From an uncultured Corynebacterium sp. (GTDB lineage: Bacteria; Actinomycetota; Actinomycetes; Mycobacteriales; Mycobacteriaceae): 64,000 nt of DNA. Below the pieces are notes generated by a model, which was given only the letters and a program-made list of their open reading frames with translations, was not told the DNA's origin and did not search any database. Where the stretch lies: positions 22,050-86,049 of the forward strand of contig NZ_CAMIBP010000006.1 of NCBI RefSeq assembly GCF_946223165.1. Direction: 5' to 3'. Made by a program: the position numbers and the translations under genes. Of this stretch, positions 43,965 through 54,293 are shown one piece after another; positions within the stretch are counted from its first letter, which is position 1; each line of letters starts with the position of its first letter.

Positions 43965-45044
43965 ATGACCACCGCACTCGCACCTGAGACCGCGGGGGAC
44001 ACCAAGATTAAAGAGACACGTGGCGGCGGTTTTGCCCGCTACGTGCTCACTCGTTTCTTGCTGATTTTCCCCACCATTTTTGTCCTTGTCACGACCGTCT
44101 TCTTCCTCATGCGCTCGACGGGCGATCCCATCACGGCTGCGCTAGGCGGCCGCTTGGGTCAGGCCGAGCTGGAAAGGCGTGTCGCCGAAGCCGGATATGA
44201 CCGGCCGCTCATCGTTCAGTACCTCGAGTATTTGGGCGGAGTCATCCGCGGCGACTTCGGTACCACCTTCACAGATGGAACTCCGGTGACCGCCGTGCTC
44301 AAGGAGTACGGAGCCGCTACAGCCGAGCTCGTGTTCTTCGGGCTCGTCGTCGCCCTGCTCATCGGCATCCCGCTGGGCATGGTGGCGGCGTACTACCGCG
44401 ACCGCTGGCAGGACGGCATCCTGCGTATCCTCGCCATCCTGGGCTACGCTACCCCGGTGTTCTTCGTCGGGCTTCTGCTTAAGCTGGTGTTCTCGGTCCA
44501 GCTGGGCTGGCTGCCCATCGCGGGCCGCGTATCCACCTCCGGCGAGGCGACTCTGGCGTCGATTACCAATCGCACCCCGTTCTACCTGCTTGACGCCTTG
44601 CGCCTCGGCCGCCCAGAGCTCATTAAGGACGTTGTGTCGCACGCGGTTCTGCCCGCTATCGCGCTGGGCCTACTGCTGGGAGGCGTGTTCCTGCGCCTCG
44701 TCCGCACCAATCTCATTGGCACCCTTGAACGCCAGTACATCGAGTCAGGCCGTTCTCGCGGCGTCCCTGAGACTCGCCTGGTTACCCGTCACGCGCTGCG
44801 CCCCGCGCTCATCCCGGTCGTCACCGTTATGGGCATGCAGATCGCCATGTCACTGGCCGGCGCCGTGCTCACGGAGACGACCTTCGAATGGAAGGGACTG
44901 GGCTTCGTCCTCGTCCACTACATGCAGGCGCGCGACTACGTGGCGGTGCAGGGCATCGTCATGCTCATGGCCGTCATCGTCGCCATCACCAATTTCATCG
45001 TGGACATCATCGCCGCGCTCATCGACCCGCGAGTGAGGTACTAA
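43965..45044 (+). CDS. Dipeptide-type ABC transporter permease (DppB-like)
   Basis: A 359-residue DppB-type permease with six helices: YVLTRFLLIFPTIFVLVTTV at the start, FGTTFTDGTPVTAVLKEYG in the large outer loop, and the coupling loop ESGRSRGVPETRLVTRHALR. The outer loop and the GLGFVLVHYMQARDY end are family-typical. It lies 59 bp after the binding-protein gene, and 1 bp separates its stop from the next start. Confidence 0.92.
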   Translation: MTTALAPETAGDTKIKETRGGGFARYVLTRFLLIFPTIFVLVTTVFFLMRSTGDPITAALGGRLGQAELERRVAEAGYDRPLIVQYLEYLGGVIRGDFGTTFTDGTPVTAVLKEYGAATAELVFFGLVVALLIGIPLGMVAAYYRDRWQDGILRILAILGYATPVFFVGLLLKLVFSVQLGWLPIAGRVSTSGEATLASITNRTPFYLLDALRLGRPELIKDVVSHAVLPAIALGLLLGGVFLRLVRTNLIGTLERQYIESGRSRGVPETRLVTRHALRPALIPVVTVMGMQIAMSLAGAVLTETTFEWKGLGFVLVHYMQARDYVAVQGIVMLMAVIVAITNFIVDIIAALIDPRVRY

Positions 45045-45045
45045 C

Positions 45046-46007
45046 ATGACTCAGCCCAGCTCAACGACAGCGCGTTGGAAGCGCCTGCCCATTGTCAAGG
45101 ACGTCATTCGTTCCGCCGGTTGGCAGCGATTCATGCTCATCCTCGGCCTTATTCTCGTGGCGGGCCTGCTGCTCACTGCCCTCTTTGCGCCGCTCATCGC
45201 CCCGTACGAGTGGGGGCAGACGGCTGACGATGCCGGCTCGTTCGGCACTCAGCAGCCCCCGAGCTCCCGGCACATCTGGGGCACGACGGTGTCCGGCTTC
45301 GACGTCTTCTCCCGCGTCGTGTGGGGATCCCGCACCGCGGTCGCCGTTATCGTCGCGGCGGTTATCGCCTCGATCATCATCGGCGTTCTCTTGGGCCTTG
45401 TCTCTGGTTACATCGGTGGCTGGCTCGACCGCATCCTCGTCATGATCGCGGATGCCGTGTATGCGTTCCCGTCGCTGCTGCTTGCCATCGTCATGTCGAT
45501 TGCGCTGACGGGCGGTAAGTCGAGCGCCTGGGGCGGCATCGCCAGCGCGGCGCTGTCCATCACGGTGGTGTTTATCCCGCAGTATTTCCGTGTCATCCGC
45601 GCGGAGACCCTTCGCCTCAAGGCGGAGCCCTTCGTCGAGTCGGCGCTCGTCGTGGGCTCCGGTCACTGGCGCGTCATGACGGTGCATATTTTCAAAAACG
45701 CCACGCGTACCCTGCCGCTCATCTTTACCCTCAACGCCTCCGAGGCCATCCTCACGCTGGCCGGCTTGGGCTTCATCGGCTTTGGCATCGAGCCGACCTC
45801 CGCTGCGGAGTGGGGCTACGACCTCAATCGCGCCATCGCCGACGTCACCTCGGGCATTTGGTGGACTGGGCTTTACCCGGGCCTGGCCATCGTTCTCGCC
45901 GTCCTAGGCGTCACCCTCGTGGGCGAGTCGCTCAATGACCTTAATGATCCCCGCTTGCGCATCCGCCGCAAGACCACCAAGGCAGCGTTCGTAAAGGAAC
46001 AGGTGTA

Positions 46008-46008
<1 letters not shown>
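45046..46008 (+). CDS. Dipeptide-type ABC transporter permease (DppC-like)
   Basis: A 320-residue DppC-type permease: GLILVAGLLLTALFAPLIAP, HIWGTTVSGFDVFSRVVWGS (the G-T-D-x-x-G-R-D-region of the family), and EPFVESALVVGSGHWRVMTV as coupling loop. Six membrane segments. Its stop TAA shares the A with the ATG of the ATPase gene, so the two are coupled. Confidence 0.92.
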
Positions 46009-47708
<1,700 letters not shown>

Positions 47709-47716
47709 GATCGTGC

Positions 47717-47755
47717 GGGGCAGGTGAGAGGCTATTCACCCCCGTTGCCTGCCCC
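47717..47755 (+). terminator. Terminator of the dipeptide importer operon
   Basis: GGGGCAGG pairs with CCTGCCCC, with an inner GTGA/TCAC pairing, 9 bp after the stop codon, followed by CCTTACC. Confidence 0.65.
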
Positions 47756-47940
47756 CCTTACCTATCATTTGACCGAACGCCCTGTAAAAGCCCAACAAGA
47801 ATCTGTACTCTGGTCCAGTACCGACATCCCGAATTGCGCGGTTGTCAAAAATGAATAATGAATAAAACCGCGCCGTGTCCCCTGCAGCGCGAGTATCCAC
47901 ACCAAAGACTTGGCGGAGTATTGGGGCCCGCCAGGACCCG

Positions 47941-47985
47941 CCGCCGCTGGCCGCTGGAGAGCGCAACCTCCAGCGCCCGGCGGCG
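47941..47985. repeat. Long GC-rich inverted repeat
   Basis: CGCTGGAG and CTCCAGCG form a perfect core around AGCGCAAC, extended on both sides by CCGCCGCTGGC and GCCCGGCGGCGG. It is a very stable hairpin far from any gene end. Confidence 0.7.
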
Positions 47986-47997
47986 GCCTCGTTTTCA

Positions 47998-48039
47998 TGG
48001 CACCGGCATCCTCGTTCGTGGCGCCGGCATCCTCGCTCG
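47998..48039. repeat. 21-bp direct repeat, two copies
   Basis: 47998–48018 and 48019–48039 share T-G-G-C-R-C-C-G-G-C-A-T-C-C-T-C-G-Y-T-C-G; only two positions differ. Since 21 is divisible by 3, it would encode a 7-residue repeat if translated. Confidence 0.8.
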
Positions 48040-48150
48040 AGCAGCGGGTGTAACAACTCCGCGTAAACGGCAACAGACTAAGTGTTCAACCGCTTGAGAA
48101 CTTCTTCGGGGTTCCCGGGGAAGTCCTACACAAAAGTTAAGGAGCCCGCC

Positions 48151-48516
48151 ATGACCAAGCGCGCCTACATCGGAACCGCCGTTGCCGCCGCTATCACCGC
48201 CATCGCCGCCACCGCTGGCGTCACCGCCTTTGCCACCGGCCAGGAGCTCACCGCGTCCACCGAGGATCTCTTCAAGCCGGGCAGCGAGATGATGTTCACC
48301 ACCTCGTGCGAGGAGCCCTTGGCCACCCTGACCACGTCCTTCGGTGCGGAGACCACCATGACCCCGGCCGCTGACGCCGGCCACCTCATCGGCTTTGTCA
48401 CCGCCCCGGATAACATCGGCCCGGGCCCGGATGACGGCTACCACACCTACACCGTGACCTGCGGCAACCAGTCCGCCACCTTCCGTTTCTCCAACGACAC
48501 GAATGGTGCTAAATAG
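48151..48516 (+). CDS. Small secreted protein preceding an ECF sigma factor gene
   Basis: A 121-residue protein with an N-terminal signal peptide (MTKRAYIGTAVAAAITAIAA, hydrophobic to about residue 28) without a lipobox. The mature part has two cysteines (TTSCEEP and TVTCGNQ) that could form a disulfide in a small beta-rich domain. I do not recognise the family. AAGGAG lies 7 bp before ATG 48151. It ends 6 bp before the sigma-factor gene, so it is probably the first gene of the same operon; it may be a target or signal partner of that system. Confidence 0.75.
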   Translation: MTKRAYIGTAVAAAITAIAATAGVTAFATGQELTASTEDLFKPGSEMMFTTSCEEPLATLTTSFGAETTMTPAADAGHLIGFVTAPDNIGPGPDDGYHTYTVTCGNQSATFRFSNDTNGAK

Positions 48517-48522
48517 TTAGCC

Positions 48523-48990
48523 GTGGACTTTACCCAGACCTATCGCGCCCATTACCCGGACGTGCTTGCCTTCCTGCGCCGCCGCGTACCCGACGGCCAG
48601 GCGGAAGAGCTCGCCGCCGACGTCTTCGCGCGTGCCTGGCGTAACTTCGACACCCTTCAGGGGACCCCGCTGCCGTGGCTGTACGGTATCGCCCGCAACG
48701 TCATGCGGGAGTTCTACCGCAGCGCGGCACCCCGGATGCACAACGTCGATGATTACGATCCAGCCCGCGCGGATTTCGCCGCGTCTGTCGATCTCTCTCT
48801 CGACATCAACCGGGCGCTCCTTACCCTCAGCGACGCTGACCGGGACATTCTCACCCTCCACGCCTGGGAGGGGCTGACCCCGGCCGAGCTCGCAGAAACT
48901 CTCGATATCAGCCCCGGCAATGTCCGGGTTCGTCTCCACCGCGCGCGCACGCACCTTGCCGCCGCTCTTGAAAAGCAGGAACAATCATGA
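48523..48990 (+). CDS. ECF-family RNA polymerase sigma factor
   Basis: A 155-residue sigma-70-family factor with only regions 2 and 4. Region 2 includes DVLAFLRRRVPDGQAEELAA, ADVFARAWRNFDTLQG and LPWLYGIARNVMREFYR; region 4 includes LSDADRDILTLHAWEGLTPA, ELAETLDISPGNVRVRLHRA. It directs RNA polymerase to stress-type promoters. The start is GTG 48523; no strong ribosome-binding site is present, fitting coupling to the preceding gene. Its end overlaps the downstream gene as ATGA, the usual sigma/anti-sigma arrangement. Confidence 0.9.
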   Translation: MDFTQTYRAHYPDVLAFLRRRVPDGQAEELAADVFARAWRNFDTLQGTPLPWLYGIARNVMREFYRSAAPRMHNVDDYDPARADFAASVDLSLDINRALLTLSDADRDILTLHAWEGLTPAELAETLDISPGNVRVRLHRARTHLAAALEKQEQS

Positions 48991-50174
48991 CCGATCCGCA
49001 CGACGATATTCTCGCCCAGCTCCGGGCGGCCAATCCCGTTCCGGATACCGCGCTTGACCGCGATGCGCAGGCGCGCGCTGATGCCACCCTCGCCGCCATC
49101 CTTGGGTCCGAGGAAGGGCAGGCAACCGCGACGGCCTCGGGTGCTGCCCCTGTCGCCAGCCTCGATGCCGCGCGCGCCCGTCGCGCTCAGCGCCGCGGTG
49201 GTGGGCAGCGTTCGTGGTTCGCGGCCGCGGCTGCCGCGGTGCTCGTCATTGTCGGCGCCGTCGCTATCCCGCAGCTCACCGGCAATGAGCCAGTCGCGAC
49301 GGCGGACGAGGTCCTCAATGCCGTGGCGGATCTCAGCGCGGCCCGTCCGGAGCCCGGCGTGACGGATCAGCGTTACCTGCAGCGCACCGATGTCGACGGT
49401 GAGAATACCCTGGTCACCGAGTATGAGGTCCGCGCCGGCGACGAGCCGAGCGTGCAGACAAAGCTCACCGGTACGCTCACACCCGCGCTGGAGTCGGTGG
49501 GTCTGGATATCAGCGCCGCGGATGTGCGTGCCGCCGATACCCCGGAGGCGCTCGAGGCCTTGGCCGCCCGCGCAGACGACGATGCCACCGTGGGCCTCGT
49601 GCAGCTGCTGATCCACCCGGCGCTGAGCTCGGAACAGACCGCGGAGGTCTACCGCGCGCTCGCGGACGACGGCCTCACCGTGGACGACAGCGCCGAGGGG
49701 GCCGGACAGGCCGCCGACACGGCCACGTTGAGCACCGGTGATGTCACGTTCACCATCCTCACGCAGACCGGTCAGCTGGTACGTGCCACGGGGCTCGTCG
49801 CCCCGGGCGTGGACACCACCATCGACGCCGCCGCCATCCTCGGCTGCGTCTCCACCACCAGCCTCGAGGGGCCGAAGGATCTCTCGCTGGGCTGCGCGGA
49901 CCAGAACTACGTCCTGCGCGACCTCGCGTGGACCAACTGGGGTGCGGACTCGGCTACCGCCACAGGCACCGCCGTCATCAATGACTGCGACTCCAGCTGC
50001 GCCGAGGGCACGTTCCACGAGTTCCCGGTGCGGGTGACCGTGCGCGATAAGAAGGAGTGCGGCTACAACGCCCGCCTGTACTCCGCGCTTGACGTCGCCT
50101 TTGAGGGGACTGAGGTCGCGCGCGATGAGACCTTTGATATCGGATGCAGCCCGACGGAAGAGGGCGGCCTGTAG
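48987..50174 (+). CDS. Probable membrane-anchored anti-sigma/regulatory protein (CU044_5270-like)
   Basis: A 395-residue protein. Residues 1–80 are cytosolic and Arg/Ala-rich (LDRDAQARADATLAAILGS), one membrane helix follows near 77–95 (WFAAAAAAVLVIVGAVAIPQ), and the remaining ~300 residues are extracytoplasmic. The outer part contains paired cysteines (NDCDSSC). The topology and the 4-bp overlap with the sigma gene suggest that the inner part restrains the sigma factor while the outer domain senses a signal. No classical zinc-binding anti-sigma motif (HxxxCxxC) is visible, so the role is inferred from context; I recall similar proteins as the CU044_5270 family. Confidence 0.65.
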   Translation: MTDPHDDILAQLRAANPVPDTALDRDAQARADATLAAILGSEEGQATATASGAAPVASLDAARARRAQRRGGGQRSWFAAAAAAVLVIVGAVAIPQLTGNEPVATADEVLNAVADLSAARPEPGVTDQRYLQRTDVDGENTLVTEYEVRAGDEPSVQTKLTGTLTPALESVGLDISAADVRAADTPEALEALAARADDDATVGLVQLLIHPALSSEQTAEVYRALADDGLTVDDSAEGAGQAADTATLSTGDVTFTILTQTGQLVRATGLVAPGVDTTIDAAAILGCVSTTSLEGPKDLSLGCADQNYVLRDLAWTNWGADSATATGTAVINDCDSSCAEGTFHEFPVRVTVRDKKECGYNARLYSALDVAFEGTEVARDETFDIGCSPTEEGGL

Positions 50175-50177
50175 GCT
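50172..50177 (+). promoter_or_regulatory. -10 element for the gene at 50185 (leaderless)
   Basis: TAGGCT overlaps the preceding stop codon and ends 7 bp before ATG 50185. Confidence 0.4.
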
Positions 50178-50184
50178 GGCTCGC

Positions 50185-50892
50185 ATGAGCCTCATTGAGA
50201 AATTTGCCGACTACCAGCGCGAGCACTCCGCCGACATTGCCGCGGAGGCCGCGCTGGCGGCGCGTGCATACGAGGACTTCGATGATGGCCGCCAGATTGG
50301 TTTCGAATCTGCGGAGCGGCCGTGGTCCTTCCCGTGGCTCAACGCGCTGGGGGAGCACATCTCCGCAGGATGCCCGCTCGATGCGCAAACGCTCGGCCGC
50401 GTGCTGGGGGAGGGGTTGGTCCGGCGCTACGGCTACGTCTGGGGCGCCATGGAGATGGACACTCGCCAGTTCGGGGTGTTCCAGCCCGACGGCGTTCACT
50501 TTTCTCCGTCCCGGACCCTGGGGACTGAGGCACTCGAGGGCTGGTCGAACCCGCACCTGGGCGTGCACCTCGTCCACATCCCCGGTGATCTCGAGGGGCC
50601 GCAGCTCTTCCCAGACCTCGGTACGCCGGGGCCGGAGGGCTACACCAGCCCGGGGCAGATGACGGTGGGGATGTACCGCAGCCTGCTGTTCCACCGCGCG
50701 CTGACCCGCTCCCTCGATGAGCCGGGCACCCGCCTGACCGAGGTGGCATCGTTGGCTGCGCTCGACGTCGCGGAAAGTGACGCGGACCTGGCGGTGGAGC
50801 TCTACAACCGGACCATCGAGCTGGGGATGGAACCCATCGAGGAAGACCTCAACCGCACCCTCGGGGAGCACGGCCGCATCCCGCTCATCTAG
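50185..50892 (+). CDS. Unknown conserved-type protein (235 residues)
   Basis: A soluble acidic protein: MSLIEKFADYQREHSADIAA, ESAERPWSFPWLNALGEHIS, YGYVWGAMEMDTRQFGVFQP, PGQMTVGMYRSLLFHRALTR. I do not recognise the family; there is no signal peptide, helix-turn-helix or membrane segment. The start is ATG 50185, consistent with a leaderless -10 element. Its stop overlaps that of the convergent RNase H-like gene (the bases CTAG serve both). Composition and codon use match its neighbours. Confidence 0.7.
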   Translation: MSLIEKFADYQREHSADIAAEAALAARAYEDFDDGRQIGFESAERPWSFPWLNALGEHISAGCPLDAQTLGRVLGEGLVRRYGYVWGAMEMDTRQFGVFQPDGVHFSPSRTLGTEALEGWSNPHLGVHLVHIPGDLEGPQLFPDLGTPGPEGYTSPGQMTVGMYRSLLFHRALTRSLDEPGTRLTEVASLAALDVAESDADLAVELYNRTIELGMEPIEEDLNRTLGEHGRIPLI

Positions 50893-51938
50893 CGGGCCAG
50901 CTTGCCCTCGAGTTTGGTGAGAATGTTGTCCACCTCGGCCCACGCGGTGGAGCCGGACTCGCGCTGCGGGTAGTTCGAGGCGCGCAGGCCCAGGTATGCA
51001 ATGCGGTCCGCGGCGTGGTTGAGGGGATCACCCGCATGGCCCAGGACGCGGCCGATCTTCACCTTGCCCTGGCGGTTCATATCCACCCAGGCCTGCTTGA
51101 AGCGCGAGCGTGCGCCGGAGGAGACGCCGCGCCACGTCTTGCCAAAGCGCCCGCCGGCCAGGATGTGATCGACGGCCTCGAGGGCGGCGACGGAGTCGGA
51201 CTCGATGACGACGTCGGAAAAGCCCTGCTTGAACGCGTACTTGAGGGCCAGCGTGATGGTCTCGAGTTCCAGCTCGTCCGTGCCGGCCTTCGTCATGCGC
51301 GTGCGCAGCTGGAAGTCCCCGTTGCTGGCCACGAAACACATGGAGCCCTTGGACAGCGTGTCCGAGGAGGCATCGGTAGCAATGCGGACGTGGGTGCCCG
51401 TGTGATCGAAGCGGCTGCGGTTGGGCAGCCAGTGCGTCGGCGGGATTTCCACCTCGACGGCGCGCTTGGCGGGCTGCTCGCCCTCGCGCTTGGAGCGCTT
51501 GACCGCTTGGGCCTCGTGGGATTTGCGCAGCGCGCGGGCGCGGTCGCCGGCCTTGTTCTCATCGGCGAAGGAGCCGGTGACTTGGTAGCCGGCGTTGCGG
51601 ATCAGCGTGCCCAGCGCGGCCTGGCGGCGGCCGACAACTACCCAAACGGGCTTGGGCACCGTGGTGACGATGCGCTGAAACTCCTTGAACACCAACGGGT
51701 TCGGGTCGGCCTTCATGGTCTTGCCGGTGCGCACGAAGCGACGGCGCGGGCCGGCATCGACAGCAATGACCCAGCCGTGGAGCTTGCCGTGCGGGGCGGA
51801 TTTCCACGGGATGTCCCACAGCGCGATGGCGACGTGGGTGCGGGAGCGCACCATCTCGTCGGTGACCTTTCGCGATTGGTAAGTCCTCGATGACTTACCC
51901 ATCAACGTGGTCAGATCAATCGCGTCTTTCTTGGGCAT
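50889..51938 (-). CDS. RNase H-like domain protein
   Basis: A 349-residue protein. The C-terminal half (about 185–330) has the RNase H fold carboxylates: VRIATDASSDTL, LELETITLALKYAF, DVVIESDSVAALEAV and LNHAADRIAYLGLRA. The N-terminal half has IALWDIPWKSAPHGKLHGW and FKEFQRIVTTVPKPVWVVVG, a domain I do not recognise, with a basic linker (KRSKREGEQPAKRAV) between the two. It may degrade RNA in RNA–DNA hybrids; the extra N-terminal domain suggests a specialised role. It is convergent with the preceding gene and monocistronic. Confidence 0.82.
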   Translation of the reverse strand: MPKKDAIDLTTLMGKSSRTYQSRKVTDEMVRSRTHVAIALWDIPWKSAPHGKLHGWVIAVDAGPRRRFVRTGKTMKADPNPLVFKEFQRIVTTVPKPVWVVVGRRQAALGTLIRNAGYQVTGSFADENKAGDRARALRKSHEAQAVKRSKREGEQPAKRAVEVEIPPTHWLPNRSRFDHTGTHVRIATDASSDTLSKGSMCFVASNGDFQLRTRMTKAGTDELELETITLALKYAFKQGFSDVVIESDSVAALEAVDHILAGGRFGKTWRGVSSGARSRFKQAWVDMNRQGKVKIGRVLGHAGDPLNHAADRIAYLGLRASNYPQRESGSTAWAEVDNILTKLEGKLAR

Positions 51939-52185
51939 AACTATTAGTAAACCTTAAACGCAAAGGTGCATGCCAATTTGTGTCCAGCGTCGGGGCGGGC
52001 CTAGAACGGCAGCTGGACCGGCAGGATTCCCTGCAGGTTCGGGACGGCGGTGGGGAGAGCGATGGGCGCGGCGACCACGGCGCCCACTTGCACCCCGGGG
52101 GTGCACCGGGGGAGCGCCCACAGCCACATGAGCTGCGCAAATGGCGCAGCCTTCGTCATTCCTGTCGGCCGACCGCTCATCCCTA

Positions 52186-52214
52186 TTTACAGATTGTTCA
52201 ACAACCTTTATAGT
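52186..52214 (+). promoter_or_regulatory. Promoter of the first NRAMP gene with operator in the spacer
   Basis: -35 TTTACA (52186–52191), 17-bp spacer, -10 TATAGT (52209–52214). The inverted repeat TTGTTCAACAA occupies 52194–52204, between the two elements. Confidence 0.7.
52194..52204 (+). promoter_or_regulatory. Inverted-repeat operator TTGTTCAACAA (site 1)
   Basis: TTGTT–C–AACAA is a perfect 5+5 inverted repeat. The same element is found upstream of pxpA (60751), and with one change at 62385 and 62503. Its position blocks polymerase, so a repressor is expected, most likely the GntR protein encoded at 61732. Confidence 0.65.
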
Positions 52215-52233
52215 GATCCCAGCATCGCGACAG

Positions 52234-52249
52234 TGCGATCTAGATCACG
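52234..52249 (+). promoter_or_regulatory. Possible GlxR (CRP-type) site downstream of the NRAMP promoter
   Basis: TGCGATCTAGATCACG is a near-perfect palindrome that fits TGTGANNTANNTCACA except at two specified positions. It lies about 13–28 bp downstream of the predicted transcription start, a position expected to repress. Confidence 0.45.
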
Positions 52250-52263
52250 AAAGGCCCACCACC

Positions 52264-53496
52264 GTGAGTGCTGAAACAACGTCCCCGGCCACCCCAGCTA
52301 CCCCGGCCACCCCACCGAGGGGCATCGGCGCCATGGCCGGCGCCATGTTCCTCATGGCCACCTCGGCCATCGGCCCCGGCTTCCTGACGCAGACCTCCGT
52401 CTTCACCGTCCAGATGGGCGCGGCCTTCGCGTTCGCCATCATGCTGTCCATCGTCGTGGACATCGCCATCCAGCTCAACGTGTGGCGCGTCCTCGCCGTC
52501 GCCGGCATGCGCGCCAATGAGCTGGGCAACACCGTGCTCACCGGCCTGGGCTGGTTCCTCGCGGTGCTCGTCTTCATTGGCGGCTTGGTGTTCAACATTG
52601 GCAACATTTCCGGCACGGGCCTGGGTATGAACGCCATGCTCGGCATCGACGCCCGCTGGGGCGGGGTCATCGGCTCCGCCATCGCCATTTTCATCTTCCT
52701 GTCCAAGCGTGCGGGCGTGGCGCTCGACCGCCTCGTTGTCGCGCTAGGCGCCATCATGATCCTGCTCATGCTCTACGTCGCCATCGTCTCCCAGCCGCCG
52801 GTGGGAGAGGCGCTGAAGAACACCGTGGCACCGGACAAGATCGACTTCTTCGTCATCACCACCCTCGTCGGCGGCACTGTGGGCGGCTACATCACCTTCG
52901 CCGGCGCGCACCGCCTCATCGACTCCGGCCTCACCGGCCCGGAGCACGTCAAGGACATCACGTCCACCTCCGTGTGGGGTGTCGTTATCACCGGCATCAT
53001 GCGTATCCTGCTCTTCCTGGCCATCCTCGGCGTCGTCGCTTCGGGCGTGGCCCTGTCCAAGGACAATACCGCCGCGGACGCGTTCCGCCAGGCGGCCGGC
53101 GAGTTCGGCTTCCGCGCGTTCGGCGTGGTGCTCTTCGCCGCGGGCCTGTCCTCGGTCATCGGCGCCTCGTACACGTCTATTTCCTTCATTACCACCACGA
53201 AGACCGGTCCGCGCACCCGCAACCTGCTCGTCGTCGGCTTCATCGTGGTGTGCACCCTGTTCTTCGTCATCCTCAACAAAGCCCCGCAGAAGCTCCTCAT
53301 CTTCGCCGGCGCGTTCAACGGCCTCATCCTTCCCATTGGTTTCGCGCTCATCCTCTGGGTGGCGTGGCGCCGCCGCGACCTGTTGGGCGGCTACACGTAC
53401 CCGAAGTGGCTGCTCATCCTTGGCCTTATCGCGTGGGTGATCTCCATCGTCATCGGCGTCAAGGCCATCTCCGGCATCACTGCCCTCTGGGCATAG
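52264..53496 (+). CDS. NRAMP-family transporter (YcsG-like), first copy
   Basis: A 410-residue membrane protein with about 11 helices. The first helix has MATSAIGPGFLTQTSVFTV (aligned with the DPGN metal-binding region of NRAMP, here SAIGPGF); helix 6 has TLVGGTVGGYITFAGAHR. The loss of the canonical DPGN and MPH motifs places it with NRAMP-related proteins such as B. subtilis YcsG that occur in 5-oxoproline/lactam clusters rather than with Mn2+ importers. The start is GTG 52264 with AAAGG upstream. It is followed after 12 bp by a YcsI-type hydro-lyase gene, as in the Bacillus ycsFGI cluster. Confidence 0.85.
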   Translation: MSAETTSPATPATPATPPRGIGAMAGAMFLMATSAIGPGFLTQTSVFTVQMGAAFAFAIMLSIVVDIAIQLNVWRVLAVAGMRANELGNTVLTGLGWFLAVLVFIGGLVFNIGNISGTGLGMNAMLGIDARWGGVIGSAIAIFIFLSKRAGVALDRLVVALGAIMILLMLYVAIVSQPPVGEALKNTVAPDKIDFFVITTLVGGTVGGYITFAGAHRLIDSGLTGPEHVKDITSTSVWGVVITGIMRILLFLAILGVVASGVALSKDNTAADAFRQAAGEFGFRAFGVVLFAAGLSSVIGASYTSISFITTTKTGPRTRNLLVVGFIVVCTLFFVILNKAPQKLLIFAGAFNGLILPIGFALILWVAWRRRDLLGGYTYPKWLLILGLIAWVISIVIGVKAISGITALWA

Positions 53497-53508
53497 GGCG
53501 GCTTCACC

Positions 53509-54285
53509 ATGACGTTTAAGACTCCGGCCGAGGCGCGCGCCTACGCCCGCGCGCATGACATGGTGACCACCGCCGGGCACGCCCGCGGCTACATGCAGGC
53601 CAACCTGCTGGCCGTGCCGCAGGAGTACGCCTTCGACTTTCTGCTCTTCGCGCAGCGCAACCCCAAGCCGTGCCCCATCGTCGGCGTGCTCGAGGCCGGC
53701 CAGTACACCTCGGAGCAGATCCCGGGCGGCGATATTCGCACGGACATTCCGGGCTACCGCGTCTTCGAAGACGGCGTGCTCACGCATGAGCTTGCCGATG
53801 CCACCGAGTACTGGTCCCAGGATATGGTCGGGTTCCTCATCGGGTGTTCCTTTACGTTCGAGACGGCGCTGCAAGACAACGGCATCGAGATCGCGCACAT
53901 CGCGCAGGGGCGCAACGTCCCCATGTACCGCACGACCATCCCCACCACGCCCGCAGGTGTGTTCTCTGGACCGATGGTGGTATCCATGCGTCCTATCCCG
54001 GCCGCGCAGGTGGCCGATGCCGTCCGCATCACGTCCCGGTACCCCTCCGTCCATGGTGCGCCGGTCCACGTGGGCGACCCGGCTGCCATCGGCATCACGG
54101 ACCTGAGTAACCCCGACTTTGGCGAGGCCGTCGACCTCCCGGAGGGCACCATCCCGGTGTTCTGGGCCTGCGGCGTGACCCCGCAGACCATCGTCATGAA
54201 CTCCAAGCCGCGCCTGGCGATCACCCACGCGCCGGGCAAGATGCTGGTGACGGACGTCCGGGACCTTGAATACCAGGTCCCGTAG
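53509..54285 (+). CDS. Putative hydro-lyase, YcsI/D-glutamate cyclase-like (DUF1445)
   Basis: A 258-residue protein of the DUF1445 family: [77 protein letters not shown] and [14 protein letters not shown]. The mammalian homologue converts D-glutamate to 5-oxo-D-proline, and bacterial members neighbour PxpABC-type genes. Here it is 12 bp behind the first NRAMP gene and should be co-expressed with it. This links D-glutamate or 5-oxoproline chemistry to the pxp cluster 4 kb downstream, which has the same operator. Confidence 0.88.
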   Translation: MTFKTPAEARAYARAHDMVTTAGHARGYMQANLLAVPQEYAFDFLLFAQRNPKPCPIVGVLEAGQYTSEQIPGGDIRTDIPGYRVFEDGVLTHELADATEYWSQDMVGFLIGCSFTFETALQDNGIEIAHIAQGRNVPMYRTTIPTTPAGVFSGPMVVSMRPIPAAQVADAVRITSRYPSVHGAPVHVGDPAAIGITDLSNPDFGEAVDLPEGTIPVFWACGVTPQTIVMNSKPRLAITHAPGKMLVTDVRDLEYQVP

Positions 54286-54293
54286 GGGCGTCG

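Larger units (their letters stand above)
47709..48150. other. Intergenic region with hairpins and a short tandem repeat
   Basis: 442 bp between the ABC operon and the small secreted protein gene. It contains the ABC-operon terminator (47717–47755), an AT-rich patch (47845–47875), a long GC-rich inverted repeat (47941–47985) and a 21-bp tandem duplication (47998–48039). Short frames on both strands here show no recognisable protein features; I do not call a gene. Confidence 0.6.
51939..52263. other. Intergenic region before the first NRAMP gene
   Basis: 325 bp. The right part is the NRAMP promoter (52186–52214) with an operator and a GlxR-like site. The left part is GC-rich; a minus-strand frame 52001–52129 would give 42 residues ending VPNLQGILPVQLPF, which may be the relic of a C-terminus but lacks a ribosome-binding site. 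I do not call it a gene. Confidence 0.5.

Noticed and set aside
47736..48056. Minus-strand 106-codon frame in the gap before the ECF operon
   Set aside because: Cys/Arg-rich start derived from the 21-bp repeat and no start signals; it also runs through the ABC-operon terminator.
52001..52129. Minus-strand 42-codon frame ending VPNLQGILPVQLPF
   Set aside because: It looks protein-like and may be a relic, but has no ribosome-binding site, promoter or recognisable family, so I did not call a gene.
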